A DNA stretch of 64,000 nt from Fusicatenibacter_A intestinipullorum (GCA_019117495.1 DWZP01000026.1:8913-72912), one strand, 5' to 3'. Numbered from the stretch's first letter, positions 8,386 through 17,100 are shown. The notes: generated from the sequence alone by a model not told the origin. Program-made: numbers and translations.

Positions 8386-8446
8386 GGTTAACCTTCTTTC
8401 TTACTTTGGTTAACTATAATATAAAACAGGTTAACGATTAAGTCAA
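8386..8446 (-). promoter_or_regulatory. Near-consensus promoter with three phased GTTAAC operator boxes
   Basis: On the minus strand TTGACT (8446-8441) and TATATT (8423-8418) are 17 bases apart. The self-complementary hexamer GTTAAC occurs at 8387-8392, 8409-8414 and 8430-8435: between Shine-Dalgarno and ATG, just after the -10, and inside the spacer. Spacings are 22 and 21 bases, about two helical turns. Each is preceded by G, giving GGTTAAC, close to DtxR/IdeR half-sites. Confidence 0.65.
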
Positions 8447-8754
8447 GAGATTATGATTGGTTTGTTTAGATAGTTTTATGGCTTTGTATTAGGTTATTAT
8501 ATTTTTATTTACGGTTTTATTCATGTAATTTTTAATTTTGTTTTCGTCTTTGATTATACGTTATCAATCTTTTATTTCTTTTTATTATTCATCTTCATTC
8601 TTTGTAAGCAAAGAAATTTTGGAGGGTAAATTTTACTTCCTGTTCGGTCGTAAAATTTGCCTGGCTTCACTGGCACAATTATAAACTTCGCTTAAAGCTC
8701 GTTTCTAATTGGCGATTCAGCCAAAGAGAACTCACGCGGCTGAAAAAATTTAAA

Positions 8755-8860
8755 CGCGGCACGCAGAAAGCAATAAAATTTTTCGCGGAACTCGCTTTGC
8801 TCAAACACCGGGAAAATTTTATTGCTTTTCAGTAAATACCGCTAAATTTTTAATGCCGCG
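8755..8860 (+). repeat. Hairpin repeat element, copy A
   Basis: Outer arms CGCGGCA (8755-8761) and TGCCGCG (8854-8860) enclose a 16-pair perfect stem (8767-8782 with 8813-8828). That stem encloses a 30-base loop containing the core GCGGAACTCG...CTCAAACA. The core recurs, inverted, in copy B. There is no open frame and no T-run, so this is neither a gene nor a plain terminator. Confidence 0.6.
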
Positions 8861-9074
8861 CTCTGGCCTAAACCGTACTTTTTAATTGCTTAATTTAGTA
8901 TATTTTGAATTTATACCGTACTTCTCAAATGCTTATTATAAAAAATGGAACTTATAATTTTTTTAATCTTAAAACCTGCGGCAACATTGCTGTTGTTCAT
9001 AACAATTTGCCCAAAGTACGAATTTGGGCGAAGCGCGACGTTCAAAAAACAGGCGAAAACTTTAAATAAAAAGT

Positions 9075-9141
9075 CACTTGCAGCAATAGCCGAGGATGTT
9101 TGAGTTTGCGCAGTAAACGAGTTCCGCAGGTGCTGCAAGTG
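9075..9141 (-). repeat. Hairpin repeat element, copy B (inverted)
   Basis: CACTTGCAGCA (9075-9085) and TGCTGCAAGTG (9131-9141) form an 11-pair perfect stem. The enclosed minus-strand sequence contains GCGGAACTCG and CTCAAACA, as in copy A but with a longer middle (9094-9127). The stems of A and B share no sequence, so the loop core rather than the stem is conserved. Confidence 0.55.
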
Positions 9142-9195
9142 GCAAACTGATTTGATGCTGAGCCGTTAAGTTTTTTGAGGAGCAGAGACTTTTTG

Positions 9196-9224
9196 GTAAC
9201 TTTTTGGTCTATTCAAAAAGTTAC
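9196..9224. repeat. Perfect 11-bp hairpin GTAACTTTTTG / CAAAAAGTTAC
   Basis: The arms (9196-9206 and 9214-9224) are exact complements with a seven-base loop. The hairpin is followed by ATGAATAAAAAAG. It lies 55 bases after copy B and may be its end or a weak terminator. Confidence 0.5.
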
Positions 9225-9373
9225 ATGAATAAAAAAGTAAATTAAAAATAGTAAAGTATCATCAAAGATGAAAAGTAAATATTCAAACATAACCAAAAAA
9301 CTATCCAATTCCCCTTTTCCCCGTTTTGTTGTAAAATAAAAACAAAATATTTAACGAGGTATAAAAGGTAACA

Positions 9374-10474
9374 ATGCTTGATTTTATAACAGAAACCAAC
9401 AGTGTATGGCAAAATATGCGCAGCTGCGGGCTGCCGCTGGTGTTGTACGGCATGGGCAACGGCGCTGATGCCGTACTTGACAGAATGGCGGCGGAAGGCT
9501 TAACGGCAGCCGGAATTTTTGCCAGTGATGAATTTGTACGCGGGCAGAACTTCCGTGGTTTTAAGGTGGAGCATTACAGCGATATTAAAGCCCGGCTTGG
9601 AAACTTTGCGGTGGTAATTGCTTTTGCTTCCGAACTGCCGGAAGTTATTAGCCGTTTTAAAGCGCTTGCCGCAGAGCATACAGTATTTGCGCCGCATTTG
9701 CCGCTTTATGCAGGCAGCGAAGAAGTAACAAATGCCTGGCTTGAAAAATATGCCGGCAGGCTGCAAAATGTGTATAACAAGCTGGCAGATGAACAGTCGC
9801 GCAAAGTTTTTGCAAACGTGCTTAATTATAAACTCAGCGGCAGGCCGGAATATTTGTGGCAGTGCGAAACGGACAGAACAGAAGATTTAACGCAGCTTTT
9901 TGCTTTTGGCAAAGAAGAAAGCTATCTGGATTTGGGCGCTTATGACGGCGATACGGTGCGGGAGTTTTTACAGCTTAGCGGCGGCAGCTATAAAAAAATA
10001 ACGGTGGTGGAAGCAGACCGCCGCAATTACCGCAAACTGTGCGCAAAAACAGAAGGGTTAAAAAATGTACAACTTGTTGAAGCCGCAGTTTGGGATGAAG
10101 ATACGGAACTTGATTTTTCCGACAGCGGCGGCAGGCAGTCTACATTAATTAATGCACATAAACGCAAGGTGCGTGCGCTAAAAATGGATAACCTGCTGCA
10201 AAACGAAGCTGTAACATACATTAAAATGGATGTGGAAGGTGCAGAAAAGCAGGCGCTTTCGGGGCTTAAACAGCATATTAGAAGTGACAGGCCCAAAATG
10301 TTTATTGCTGCATATCATTACGATAATGATTTTTTTGAGCTGCCGGAGCTTTTGTGGCAGCTGTGCCCGGAATATAAAATATATCTGCGCAAGCACAGAT
10401 ATGTACCGGCGTGGGAAATGAATTTTATGGCAGTTTATCAAGGGACTCAAAATGTCCCTATGGGTCAAAAATAG
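9374..10474 (+). CDS. FkbM family SAM-dependent methyltransferase
   Basis: The 366-residue protein has an N-terminal Rossmann-like nucleotide-binding half (VLYGMGNGADAVLDRM, residues 23-38) and a C-terminal FkbM methyltransferase half. In the latter YLDLGAYDGDTV is the SAM-binding motif I, VVEADRRNYRKL the acidic motif II, and YIKMDVEGAE the family signature. FkbM enzymes O-methylate sugars or polyketide-like groups, so a role in modifying a surface polysaccharide is plausible, but no other glycan genes are nearby. It appears monocistronic, bounded by the non-coding repeat region and the ABC importer promoter. The Shine-Dalgarno sequence is weak (GAGG or AAGG). Confidence 0.85.
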   Translation: MLDFITETNSVWQNMRSCGLPLVLYGMGNGADAVLDRMAAEGLTAAGIFASDEFVRGQNFRGFKVEHYSDIKARLGNFAVVIAFASELPEVISRFKALAAEHTVFAPHLPLYAGSEEVTNAWLEKYAGRLQNVYNKLADEQSRKVFANVLNYKLSGRPEYLWQCETDRTEDLTQLFAFGKEESYLDLGAYDGDTVREFLQLSGGSYKKITVVEADRRNYRKLCAKTEGLKNVQLVEAAVWDEDTELDFSDSGGRQSTLINAHKRKVRALKMDNLLQNEAVTYIKMDVEGAEKQALSGLKQHIRSDRPKMFIAAYHYDNDFFELPELLWQLCPEYKIYLRKHRYVPAWEMNFMAVYQGTQNVPMGQK

Positions 10475-10635
10475 CATATTGTGCGTTTGTAATGGAAAAT
10501 ATGAAAAATATTTGCGAAAAGTAACAGAAATGTTAAAAATATGTAAAACATTTTACCTAATGTAAGCAGGAATTTTACAAAACCGGGAGAAGAATATTAA
10601 TAGTATCTTAAATACGTTAAAAGGAGTGGAGACTC

Positions 10636-11673
10636 ATGAAAAAAGCAAAATGGCTCTGTACTGCTGCGGCAGTTCTGGCATTATCGGCTGCAGTTGCAGG
10701 CTGCGGCGGCAGCGATAAGCAGGAAGCCGGTACTAAAGCAGGCGGACCGAAAGGCGAGGTAATGGTATATACCTCCATTTATCCTGATATTATTGATAAT
10801 GTTTGCAAACCGGCAATGAGCAAAGTTTTCCCTGACATGAAAGTTGACTGGTTCCAGGGCGGTACCGAAAAAGTTATGACCAAAATGGCAGGCGAAATTA
10901 AAGCTAAAAAAATCGGCGCCGATGTTTTAATGGTTGCCGAACCTTCTTACTACCTGTCCCTTAAAAAAGACAACCTTCTTTTGGATTATGTTTCCCCGAA
11001 CCTGAAGGACGTTATTACCGATAAGGACGAAAAAGGCGCATGGTCTTCCGTTCGTATCAGCAACATGATTATCGCTTATAACTCCGACAAACTTTCTCCG
11101 GAAGAAGCTCCGAAATCCTGGAAAGATTTGACTGACCCGAAATGGAAAGGCAAAATTGCAATGCCTAACCCGATGCTTTCCGGTACTGCATTTGTTGCAG
11201 TTGGCGCACTTTCCGATAAATACGGCTGGGAATATTTTGACCAGCTGAAAGCTAACGGCATGCGTGTTGAAGAAGGCAACTCCGCAATTCAAAACAAACT
11301 TTTAACCGGCGAATATGCTGCTGCCATGATTCTGGAAGAAAACATCCTGAAACTGGCTGCTACCAAAAACGAGCCGTTGAAAGTTGTATATCCTGAAGAC
11401 GGCGTAGTTATTATTCCTTCCCCGATTGCTATTTTCAATACTACCAAAAACCAGGAAGGTGCTAAAGCCATGGTTGACTGGTGGCTTTCCAAAGAAGGCC
11501 AGCAGGCTGTTGTTGAAGGCTGGATGCACTCCGTACGCGGCGACGTACAGCCTCCTAAAGGCGCTCCGGAACTGAAATCCTTCTCTGACAAAGCTGTAAA
11601 AGTTGATTGGCAGAAACTTGCCGACAACAAAGCTGAAATTAAGGAAGAGTTCCGCGTAAGGGTTATGGAATAA
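10636..11673 (+). CDS. ABC importer substrate-binding lipoprotein (Fe3+ / FbpA-like)
   Basis: The 345-residue precursor has a lipoprotein signal ending in AVAGC (Cys23), followed by a type-II periplasmic-binding fold. Motifs typical of the FbpA/AfuA group are visible: VYTSIYPDI at the mature N-terminus and SWKDLTDPKWKGKIAMPNP in the middle. It would capture its ligand, probably ferric iron or another anionic complex, and deliver it to the permease encoded downstream. Codons favour C-ending choices more than the neighbours, which suggests strong expression. AAAGGAGTGGAG precedes the ATG. An attenuator after the stop would give more binding protein than permease. Confidence 0.88.
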   Translation: MKKAKWLCTAAAVLALSAAVAGCGGSDKQEAGTKAGGPKGEVMVYTSIYPDIIDNVCKPAMSKVFPDMKVDWFQGGTEKVMTKMAGEIKAKKIGADVLMVAEPSYYLSLKKDNLLLDYVSPNLKDVITDKDEKGAWSSVRISNMIIAYNSDKLSPEEAPKSWKDLTDPKWKGKIAMPNPMLSGTAFVAVGALSDKYGWEYFDQLKANGMRVEEGNSAIQNKLLTGEYAAAMILEENILKLAATKNEPLKVVYPEDGVVIIPSPIAIFNTTKNQEGAKAMVDWWLSKEGQQAVVEGWMHSVRGDVQPPKGAPELKSFSDKAVKVDWQKLADNKAEIKEEFRVRVME

Positions 11674-11719
11674 CGGTTCTTTCTAAATCCGGCATGAAAT
11701 AATTAAGTGAAGGAATTTA

Positions 11720-11747
11720 GGGGTCGCTATGTGGCGATCCCTTTTTT
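11720..11747 (+). terminator. Attenuator between binding protein and permease genes
   Basis: GGGGTCGC (11720-11727) and GCGATCCC (11734-11741) form an eight-pair stem with one G-T pair, followed by TTTTTT. It sits inside the operon and so acts as a partial terminator. Confidence 0.85.
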
Positions 11748-11810
11748 CCCATTATAAAAAGCAACCTTAAATTATGTTTTAGGGCGGCCCTTATGCCGTA
11801 GAAAGGAGTT

Positions 11811-13490
11811 ATGGTGGGCTTTTTACAAAGAATAAACAGCAAATTTATTGTAATTTCGCTGTCGGTATTACTGCTTTTATATTTTGTGGTTTTTCCGCTG
11901 GGCGTACTTTTGTATGACAGCATTCTGGTTGACGGCTCTTTTACGCTGGCCAACTACCGTGAAGTTTACAGCCAGGACGTAAACTGGCGCGCTCTTGCCA
12001 ATACTGTTGAGCTTTCGCTGATTGTAATGGTGGCAAGCGTTATTATTACTTTTCCGCTGGCATGGCTGGTTGGGCGTACCGACCTGCCGTTTAAAAGAGG
12101 CTACCGCACGCTTTTGGTTGCCAGCTATATGATTCCGCCTTATGTAGGCGCTATTGCCTGGGTACAGCTTTTAAACCCGAGCGTAGGTTATTTAAACAAT
12201 GTGTTTAAATGGATTTTTAACTTACAGACTGCACCGTTTGATATTTATACCACAGGCGGCCTGGCCTGGGTTTTGACTTTATTCTATTCTCCATTTGCTT
12301 TTATTACTATTTCGCGTGCGATGGAAAAAATGGACCCGACGCTGGAAGAAGCAGCAAGGGTTTCCGGTTCTTCGCCGCTGCGCACTCTTATTGACGTTAC
12401 GCTGCCCCTGATGGCGCCTTCCATTCTGGCAGGCGGCCTTCTGGTATTCATTGCGGCAGGCTCCTGCTTCGGTATTCCTGCTATTGTTGGTATGCCGGGC
12501 AATATTGAAGTTATGACAACCCGTATTGTTACTTATACTTATATGGGCGACGAAGCAGGCATCCGCGATGCAACGTCGCTGGCAGCTTCCCTGATGTTTA
12601 TTGCCAATGCCCTGCTGTTCTTTATGACCTGGATGCTGGGCCGTAAGGATTATACCACTATCAGCGGCAAAAGCACCCGCCCGAACATTGTTGAGCTTGG
12701 CAAATGGAAATGGCCTGCTTTCTTTGCGGTAGGCTTCTATGGCTTTGTTGCCGTTATCCTGCCTTTAGGCTCCATTTTGCTTACTTCGCTGTTAAAGAGT
12801 ATGTCCAAGGGCATTACTCTTGACAACCTTGGCTTTGATGCCTGGATTCCTGTTATTACCAGCTCCCAGTATATGGAAAGCGTATGGAATTCCGTTGTAT
12901 ACGGCGTTATTGCCGCTACTATCGGCACAATTCTTTCGGTGTTTGTCGCTTATCTTGCCGTTAAAACAAATGTTAAGGGACGCAACCTGCCGGATATGCT
13001 GACAATTGTCGGCGGCTCCACGCCGAGTATCGTTATTGCGCTGGCACTTGTTATTACCTTCTCCGGCAACTTTGGCCTGAACCTGTATTCCACCATGTGG
13101 ATTCTGGTTGTCAGCTACCTTGTAAAATATATGACGATGTCCGTGCGCACTATTGCAGCTTCTTTAAGCCAGGTACATATCTCTCTGGAAGAAGCGGCTC
13201 TTAATTCCGGCGCAAGTTGGCTGCGTACCTGTAAAGACATCATCATGCCGCTGATTGCACCGTCAATTATCGCCGGCTGGTTCTTAATCTTTATGCCGTC
13301 ATTTTATGAATTGACGATGTCGCTGCTTTTGTACGGCAGTGATACCAAAACTATCGGCGTACTGCTGTACGATTTGCAGACTTATGCCGATACACAGAAT
13401 GCTTCCGTGCTTTCGGTAATTATTTTGCTGATAGTTCTGGTGGGCAATGTTATTTTGAACAAGCTTACTAAGGGTAATGTTGGTATTTAA
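11811..13490 (+). CDS. ABC importer permease, double-length FbpB type
   Basis: The 559-residue inner-membrane protein contains two fused permease modules of about 260 residues each, with about 12 membrane segments. Each has the EAA loop that docks the ATPase: EEAARVSGSSPLRTLIDVTLPLMAPSI in the first half and EEAALNSGASWLRTCKDIIMPLIAPSI in the second. Fused permeases are typical of Fe3+ (FbpB/SfuB) importers. AAAGGAGTT precedes ATG. The ATPase follows 15 bases downstream. The substrate is inferred only from the family of the three components. Confidence 0.9.
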   Translation: MVGFLQRINSKFIVISLSVLLLLYFVVFPLGVLLYDSILVDGSFTLANYREVYSQDVNWRALANTVELSLIVMVASVIITFPLAWLVGRTDLPFKRGYRTLLVASYMIPPYVGAIAWVQLLNPSVGYLNNVFKWIFNLQTAPFDIYTTGGLAWVLTLFYSPFAFITISRAMEKMDPTLEEAARVSGSSPLRTLIDVTLPLMAPSILAGGLLVFIAAGSCFGIPAIVGMPGNIEVMTTRIVTYTYMGDEAGIRDATSLAASLMFIANALLFFMTWMLGRKDYTTISGKSTRPNIVELGKWKWPAFFAVGFYGFVAVILPLGSILLTSLLKSMSKGITLDNLGFDAWIPVITSSQYMESVWNSVVYGVIAATIGTILSVFVAYLAVKTNVKGRNLPDMLTIVGGSTPSIVIALALVITFSGNFGLNLYSTMWILVVSYLVKYMTMSVRTIAASLSQVHISLEEAALNSGASWLRTCKDIIMPLIAPSIIAGWFLIFMPSFYELTMSLLLYGSDTKTIGVLLYDLQTYADTQNASVLSVIILLIVLVGNVILNKLTKGNVGI

Positions 13491-13505
13491 AAGGAGTGGA
13501 ATAAA

Positions 13506-14552
13506 TTGTCAGAAGTACGTATAGAGCATGTTTTTAAACGGTTTGGTGATGTTACGGCCGTAAGCGATTTTGACCTTACCGTAAAGGACGGCGAATTTGT
13601 TTCGCTCCTCGGCCCTTCTGGCTGCGGCAAAACAACTTCGCTGCGTATGATTGCCGGCTTTGAAAGAGCGACAGAAGGTGAAATTTATATAGGCGACCAC
13701 TGTGTAAGCTCGCATATAAAAAATACTTTCGTGCCGCCCGAAAAACGCGATATCGGCATGGTTTTCCAGTCTTATGCAGTATGGCCGCATATGACTGTTA
13801 CCGAAAACGTTGCATATCCGCTTAAAATTCAAAAAGTTCCCAAAGAAGAACGCGCTGCAAGAGTTGCAGAAATGCTGAAGCTCGTACATCTTGACGAGTA
13901 CGGCAGCCGTTATCCGCATCAGCTTTCCGGCGGCCAGCAACAGCGTGTTGCACTGGCGCGTGCGCTGGTAATGCGCCCCGGCCTTCTGCTTTTGGACGAA
14001 CCTTTGTCTAACCTTGACGCCAAGCTGCGTGAAAGCATGCGCTTTGAAATTTCTTCTATTCAGAAGGAACTGGGTATTACCGTTATTTATGTAACGCATG
14101 ACCAGTCCGAAGCCATGACTATGAGTGACCGCGTTGTTGTTATGAGCCGCGGCGTTATTCAGCAAATCGGCACGCCGTACGAAATTTACCGCAACCCAGC
14201 CAATAAGATGGTTGCCGACTTTATCGGCCTTGTAAACTTTGTGGAAGGCGAAGTACAGGGCGACCGCGTATATATCAGCGGTACCGGCGTATCCTTCCCC
14301 AATACCAGCGGCATAACCGGCAGCGCTACTATTGCAGTGCGCCCGGAAAACATTACTATGTCCCGCACAAGCGGCACTATCGAAGGCACGCTGGTACACC
14401 GTTTCTATCTTGGCGACGCGGTTGATTACCGTGTACAGTGCAAACACCATGTAATCCGCGTTATTGTAAAAGGTGCGGAACTGAAAGAGTTTACCGACGG
14501 CGAAAAAGTTTACCTTGATTTTGATAAGATTATGGTTTTCGACCGTGACTGA
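13506..14552 (+). CDS. ABC importer ATPase (FbpC/PotA-like)
   Basis: The 348-residue ATPase has Walker A (GPSGCGKTT), Q-loop (VFQSYAVWPHMTV), signature (LSGGQQQR), Walker B with catalytic Glu (LLLLDEPLSNLDAKL) and the H-loop His (THDQSEAM). A C-terminal TOBE-like beta domain from about residue 240 is usual for CUT1/FbpC/PotA ATPases and may sense regulatory ligand. Translation starts at TTG 13506 behind AAAGGAGTGG. It is the third gene of the importer operon and is followed by a terminator. Confidence 0.92.
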   Translation: MSEVRIEHVFKRFGDVTAVSDFDLTVKDGEFVSLLGPSGCGKTTSLRMIAGFERATEGEIYIGDHCVSSHIKNTFVPPEKRDIGMVFQSYAVWPHMTVTENVAYPLKIQKVPKEERAARVAEMLKLVHLDEYGSRYPHQLSGGQQQRVALARALVMRPGLLLLDEPLSNLDAKLRESMRFEISSIQKELGITVIYVTHDQSEAMTMSDRVVVMSRGVIQQIGTPYEIYRNPANKMVADFIGLVNFVEGEVQGDRVYISGTGVSFPNTSGITGSATIAVRPENITMSRTSGTIEGTLVHRFYLGDAVDYRVQCKHHVIRVIVKGAELKEFTDGEKVYLDFDKIMVFDRD

Positions 14553-14565
14553 TTATTAAAAGTAA

Positions 14566-14602
14566 AATCCCGGACAGTTTGCCTGCCCGGGATTTTTGTT
14601 TA
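14566..14602 (+). terminator. Terminator of the ABC importer operon
   Basis: AATCCCGG pairs with CCGGGATT, extended by CAG/CTG after one mismatch. TTTTTGTTT follows, 14 bases past the ATPase stop. Confidence 0.85.
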
Positions 14603-14650
14603 TGCGCGCGGCTGTGGTATAATAAAAGAAAATCAGCTTGGCGAGGTTGA

Positions 14651-15679
14651 ATGATGAAAAAATTTTTGGCTGTAATTGCTGCGGCTTTTTGTATTTTAAC
14701 AGTGCTGAACACGGCGCATACTGCCGGTAAGGATGAGGCAGAAAAAAAGGAACAGGTAAAAATCTGCATAAGCATGCCAGTGGATATAGCCGAGGCGCTG
14801 GCAGAAGATTTTACCAAGGCAAGCGGTATAGAAACGCAGGTAGTGCCGCTGCCGCCGGGAAGTGCGGAAAACCGCTTTAATTTTCTTGCTTCTTCTGGCA
14901 GCGATGTGTGGCTCGGCGGAACGGCGGAGGAGTTTTACCTTGCCGCTGAGCGCGGGCTTTTGGTAAGCTACCAGCCCGAAGAAGCGTATGCCATTCCGGC
15001 GGAATTCCGCCAGAATAACTGGCTGTGGACGGCTTTGTATATTGACCATATCGGCTTTTTGAGCAATAAAAGAAACCTGCATTATTTGGGGCTGTATGCG
15101 CCGGAAAGCTGGCAGGAGCTGCTGGCTGAACCGCTTAAGTACGAGCTTGCATTGGCAGACCCTAAAAGCGGCGGCGCAGGCTATGGCATGATGACAGCCT
15201 TATGGCAGCTGAAAGGCGAAAGCGCAGCTATGGATTATGCTGAGCAGCTTAACCGCCAGCGCCCGGAATATTTTGTGAATTTGCAGGAAACCATTGACGA
15301 GGTGCGACAGGGTTATAAAACCGTGGCGGTAGTGCCGCTTTCGGTGGCACTGTTGTTGGAGCGCAGTGAAGAGAATCTTTTTGCAACGATACCTGCCGAC
15401 GGCAATAAAAATTTAATCAGCGGTGCGGCGGTGCTGAACAGGCCTAATAACGCTGCGGCCGGTAAATTTATAGAATACCTGCTTTCGAACCGCGCGGCGG
15501 AAATTGTTGCGGAAAAAGGGCACGGGCTTGTATGGAACTTAAGTGCGGCGGCAGATGACGAGCTGCGCAGCCAGTATACGGGCAAAATGCTTACGCCGGT
15601 TGACGATTTAAGCTGGACGGCAGGGCAGAAAGCCAATGTTATTGAGCGCTGGCTTACCGCAGGCAGGAAAACACAATAA
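14651..15679 (+). CDS. Second ABC-type periplasmic binding protein
   Basis: The 342-residue protein has an N-terminal signal sequence (hydrophobic core 5-19, likely cut near TAHTA-G) but no lipobox Cys, unlike the binding protein at 10636. The mature part shows the type-II binding-protein pattern: KICISMPVDIAEALAEDFTKASGIET, SDVWLGGTAEEF, PESWQELLAEP and LADPKSGGAGY. It therefore resembles FbpA/PotD-type Fe3+ or iron-citrate binding proteins. It lies behind its own promoter region after the terminator of the importer operon, so it may be an alternative receptor or a signal-input protein for the adjacent two-component system. Ligand unknown. Confidence 0.8.
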   Translation: MMKKFLAVIAAAFCILTVLNTAHTAGKDEAEKKEQVKICISMPVDIAEALAEDFTKASGIETQVVPLPPGSAENRFNFLASSGSDVWLGGTAEEFYLAAERGLLVSYQPEEAYAIPAEFRQNNWLWTALYIDHIGFLSNKRNLHYLGLYAPESWQELLAEPLKYELALADPKSGGAGYGMMTALWQLKGESAAMDYAEQLNRQRPEYFVNLQETIDEVRQGYKTVAVVPLSVALLLERSEENLFATIPADGNKNLISGAAVLNRPNNAAAGKFIEYLLSNRAAEIVAEKGHGLVWNLSAAADDELRSQYTGKMLTPVDDLSWTAGQKANVIERWLTAGRKTQ

Positions 15680-15693
15680 AGTTTTAGGCATAA

Positions 15694-15726
15694 AAAGAGC
15701 CGGGAGCATAGAGCTTCCGGCTTTTA
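15694..15726. terminator. Bidirectional terminator
   Basis: AGCCGGGAGC and GCTTCCGGCT form a stem flanked by A-rich and T-rich tracts on both sides. It serves the convergent binding-protein and histidine-kinase genes. Confidence 0.85.
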
Positions 15727-15732
15727 AGTTTA

Positions 15733-17100
15733 TTATTGAATTTTGCAGCCGGGCTTCAGCGGCAGGGTGAAGGTAAACGTGCTGCCTTCTCCGGGCGTGC
15801 TTTCGGCGGTTATGGTGCCTCCGTGCAGGTTTGCAATCCACTGTACCATGGAAAGCCCCAGACCTGCGCCGCTGCTGTTGCGGTGGCTGCTTTCGGCCTG
15901 ATAGAACCGGCGCCATATTTTAGGCAGTTCCTCCGGCGCAATGCCGCAGCCGGTGTCTTTAACGGAGCAGACAACGCAGCCCTTTTCTTTATGCAGGGTA
16001 AAATCAATTTTGCCGCCGTTTTCCGTATATTTAACGGCATTATCCAAAAGGTTCAGCAAAAGGCGCATTAAAAGCGTCTGGTCGCCTTCAACGCAAACTT
16101 CCGGTTCAATAGCGGCATTGACGCTTATTTCTTTGGCGCCGGCAATCTGTTGCGTTTCTTCAATTACAATTTCAGCCATTTCGCTGAAATCAAACTTTTC
16201 AATTTCAAATTGAATTTTGTTGGCATCGGCACGGGCCAGCATTAAAAGCTGTGCCAAAAGGCGCGACATTTTGTGTGCCTGTGCCAGTATTTTTTGCAGT
16301 GCTTCGTCTTTTTCGGCAGGCGGTGCCTGTTTTAAGGCGTATTCCGCCTGGGCAATGATGGCTGCCGCAGGTGTGCGCAGTTCGTGCGAAGCATCCGCCG
16401 TAAACTGGCGCTCCGCATCAAAAGATTTTTCCAGGCGTGAAAACATGCTGTCGAAGGTTTGCGCCAGCTGCATTATTTCGGGGTCAGCCTTGTTAAGGTT
16501 AATGCGCTGCGATAAATCGCTGCCGCTGCCAATGCGTTCTGCGGCGGCAGTAATCTGCTTTACGGGCTGAAAGGCTTTTTTTGTTATCAGGTAGCCGCCA
16601 AAGGCGGAAAGCAGTATTAAAAACGGAAAGAGCAGGGCACATTGCCATAAAATTTCATCGCGGGTGGCGTAAATGCTGCTTAAGGAAGTGCTGCCGCGCA
16701 GCCAGATGCTGTTTTCAAGACGGGCGGGGCGCAGCTGCAGGTCGAATACATACCAGGTCTGGCTGCCGTTGGTTACGGTTTGCAAAAGCTCGGAGCGGAA
16801 GGATGTATCCGGCATCTGCACCGGGTTCAGCCCGGCTATTAATGTGCCGTCGTTATTATAAACGGCAAGCATAACGCCGTCATGCAGAAAATCAAGCTCG
16901 TCAAGGCTCAGGGTGCCGTCGCGCCGCAATTCAAGGCTGCTGGCGTTTCCGTAAACCTCGTTTTCCAGTTTGTCCTGCAAATTAAGCAGCAGTACGTCGT
17001 CGGCGGCAAAAAGCACAGCCGCAAAAATAACGCTTAATACTGCCACAATAAGCCCGGTATACCACAGGGTTATTTTTTGTTTAACGGATAATGCTCTCAT
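15733..17100 (-). CDS. Sensor histidine kinase (HAMP-HisKA-HATPase)
   Basis: The 455-residue class I kinase has membrane helix 1 at about 10-33, a 115-residue periplasmic sensor, helix 2 at about 150-173 and a HAMP linker. It then has a dimerisation domain with SHELRTP (phospho-acceptor His239) and an ATPase domain with the N box LNLLDNAVKYT and G boxes DTGCGI and GAGLGLSM. It overlaps the response-regulator gene by four bases (ATGA), indicating coupled translation. The sensor domain has no motif I recognise. The divergent PepSY gene is a likely target and perhaps a feedback partner. Confidence 0.95.
   Translation of the reverse strand: MRALSVKQKITLWYTGLIVAVLSVIFAAVLFAADDVLLLNLQDKLENEVYGNASSLELRRDGTLSLDELDFLHDGVMLAVYNNDGTLIAGLNPVQMPDTSFRSELLQTVTNGSQTWYVFDLQLRPARLENSIWLRGSTSLSSIYATRDEILWQCALLFPFLILLSAFGGYLITKKAFQPVKQITAAAERIGSGSDLSQRINLNKADPEIMQLAQTFDSMFSRLEKSFDAERQFTADASHELRTPAAAIIAQAEYALKQAPPAEKDEALQKILAQAHKMSRLLAQLLMLARADANKIQFEIEKFDFSEMAEIVIEETQQIAGAKEISVNAAIEPEVCVEGDQTLLMRLLLNLLDNAVKYTENGGKIDFTLHKEKGCVVCSVKDTGCGIAPEELPKIWRRFYQAESSHRNSSGAGLGLSMVQWIANLHGGTITAESTPGEGSTFTFTLPLKPGCKIQ

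Larger units (their letters stand above)
8447..9373. other. Long non-coding stretch with hairpin repeats
   Basis: No protein gene is supported between the ECF-like gene and the FkbM gene. Bases 8447-8700 are AT-rich with no clear signal. Bases 8718-8860 and 9075-9224 hold several nested inverted repeats described separately. Short open frames here have no ribosome-binding sites and run through the hairpins, so I do not call them. Confidence 0.6.

Noticed and set aside
8911..9138. 75-codon open frame on the minus strand in the repeat region
   Set aside because: It runs through hairpin copy B, has no ribosome-binding site and no protein-like composition.
15736..16071. Several open frames of 100 or more codons antisense to real genes (e.g. 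here, and 48830-49891 opposite purA)
   Set aside because: They are by-products of GC-rich codon use in the true genes; none has a Shine-Dalgarno sequence or recognisable family motifs.
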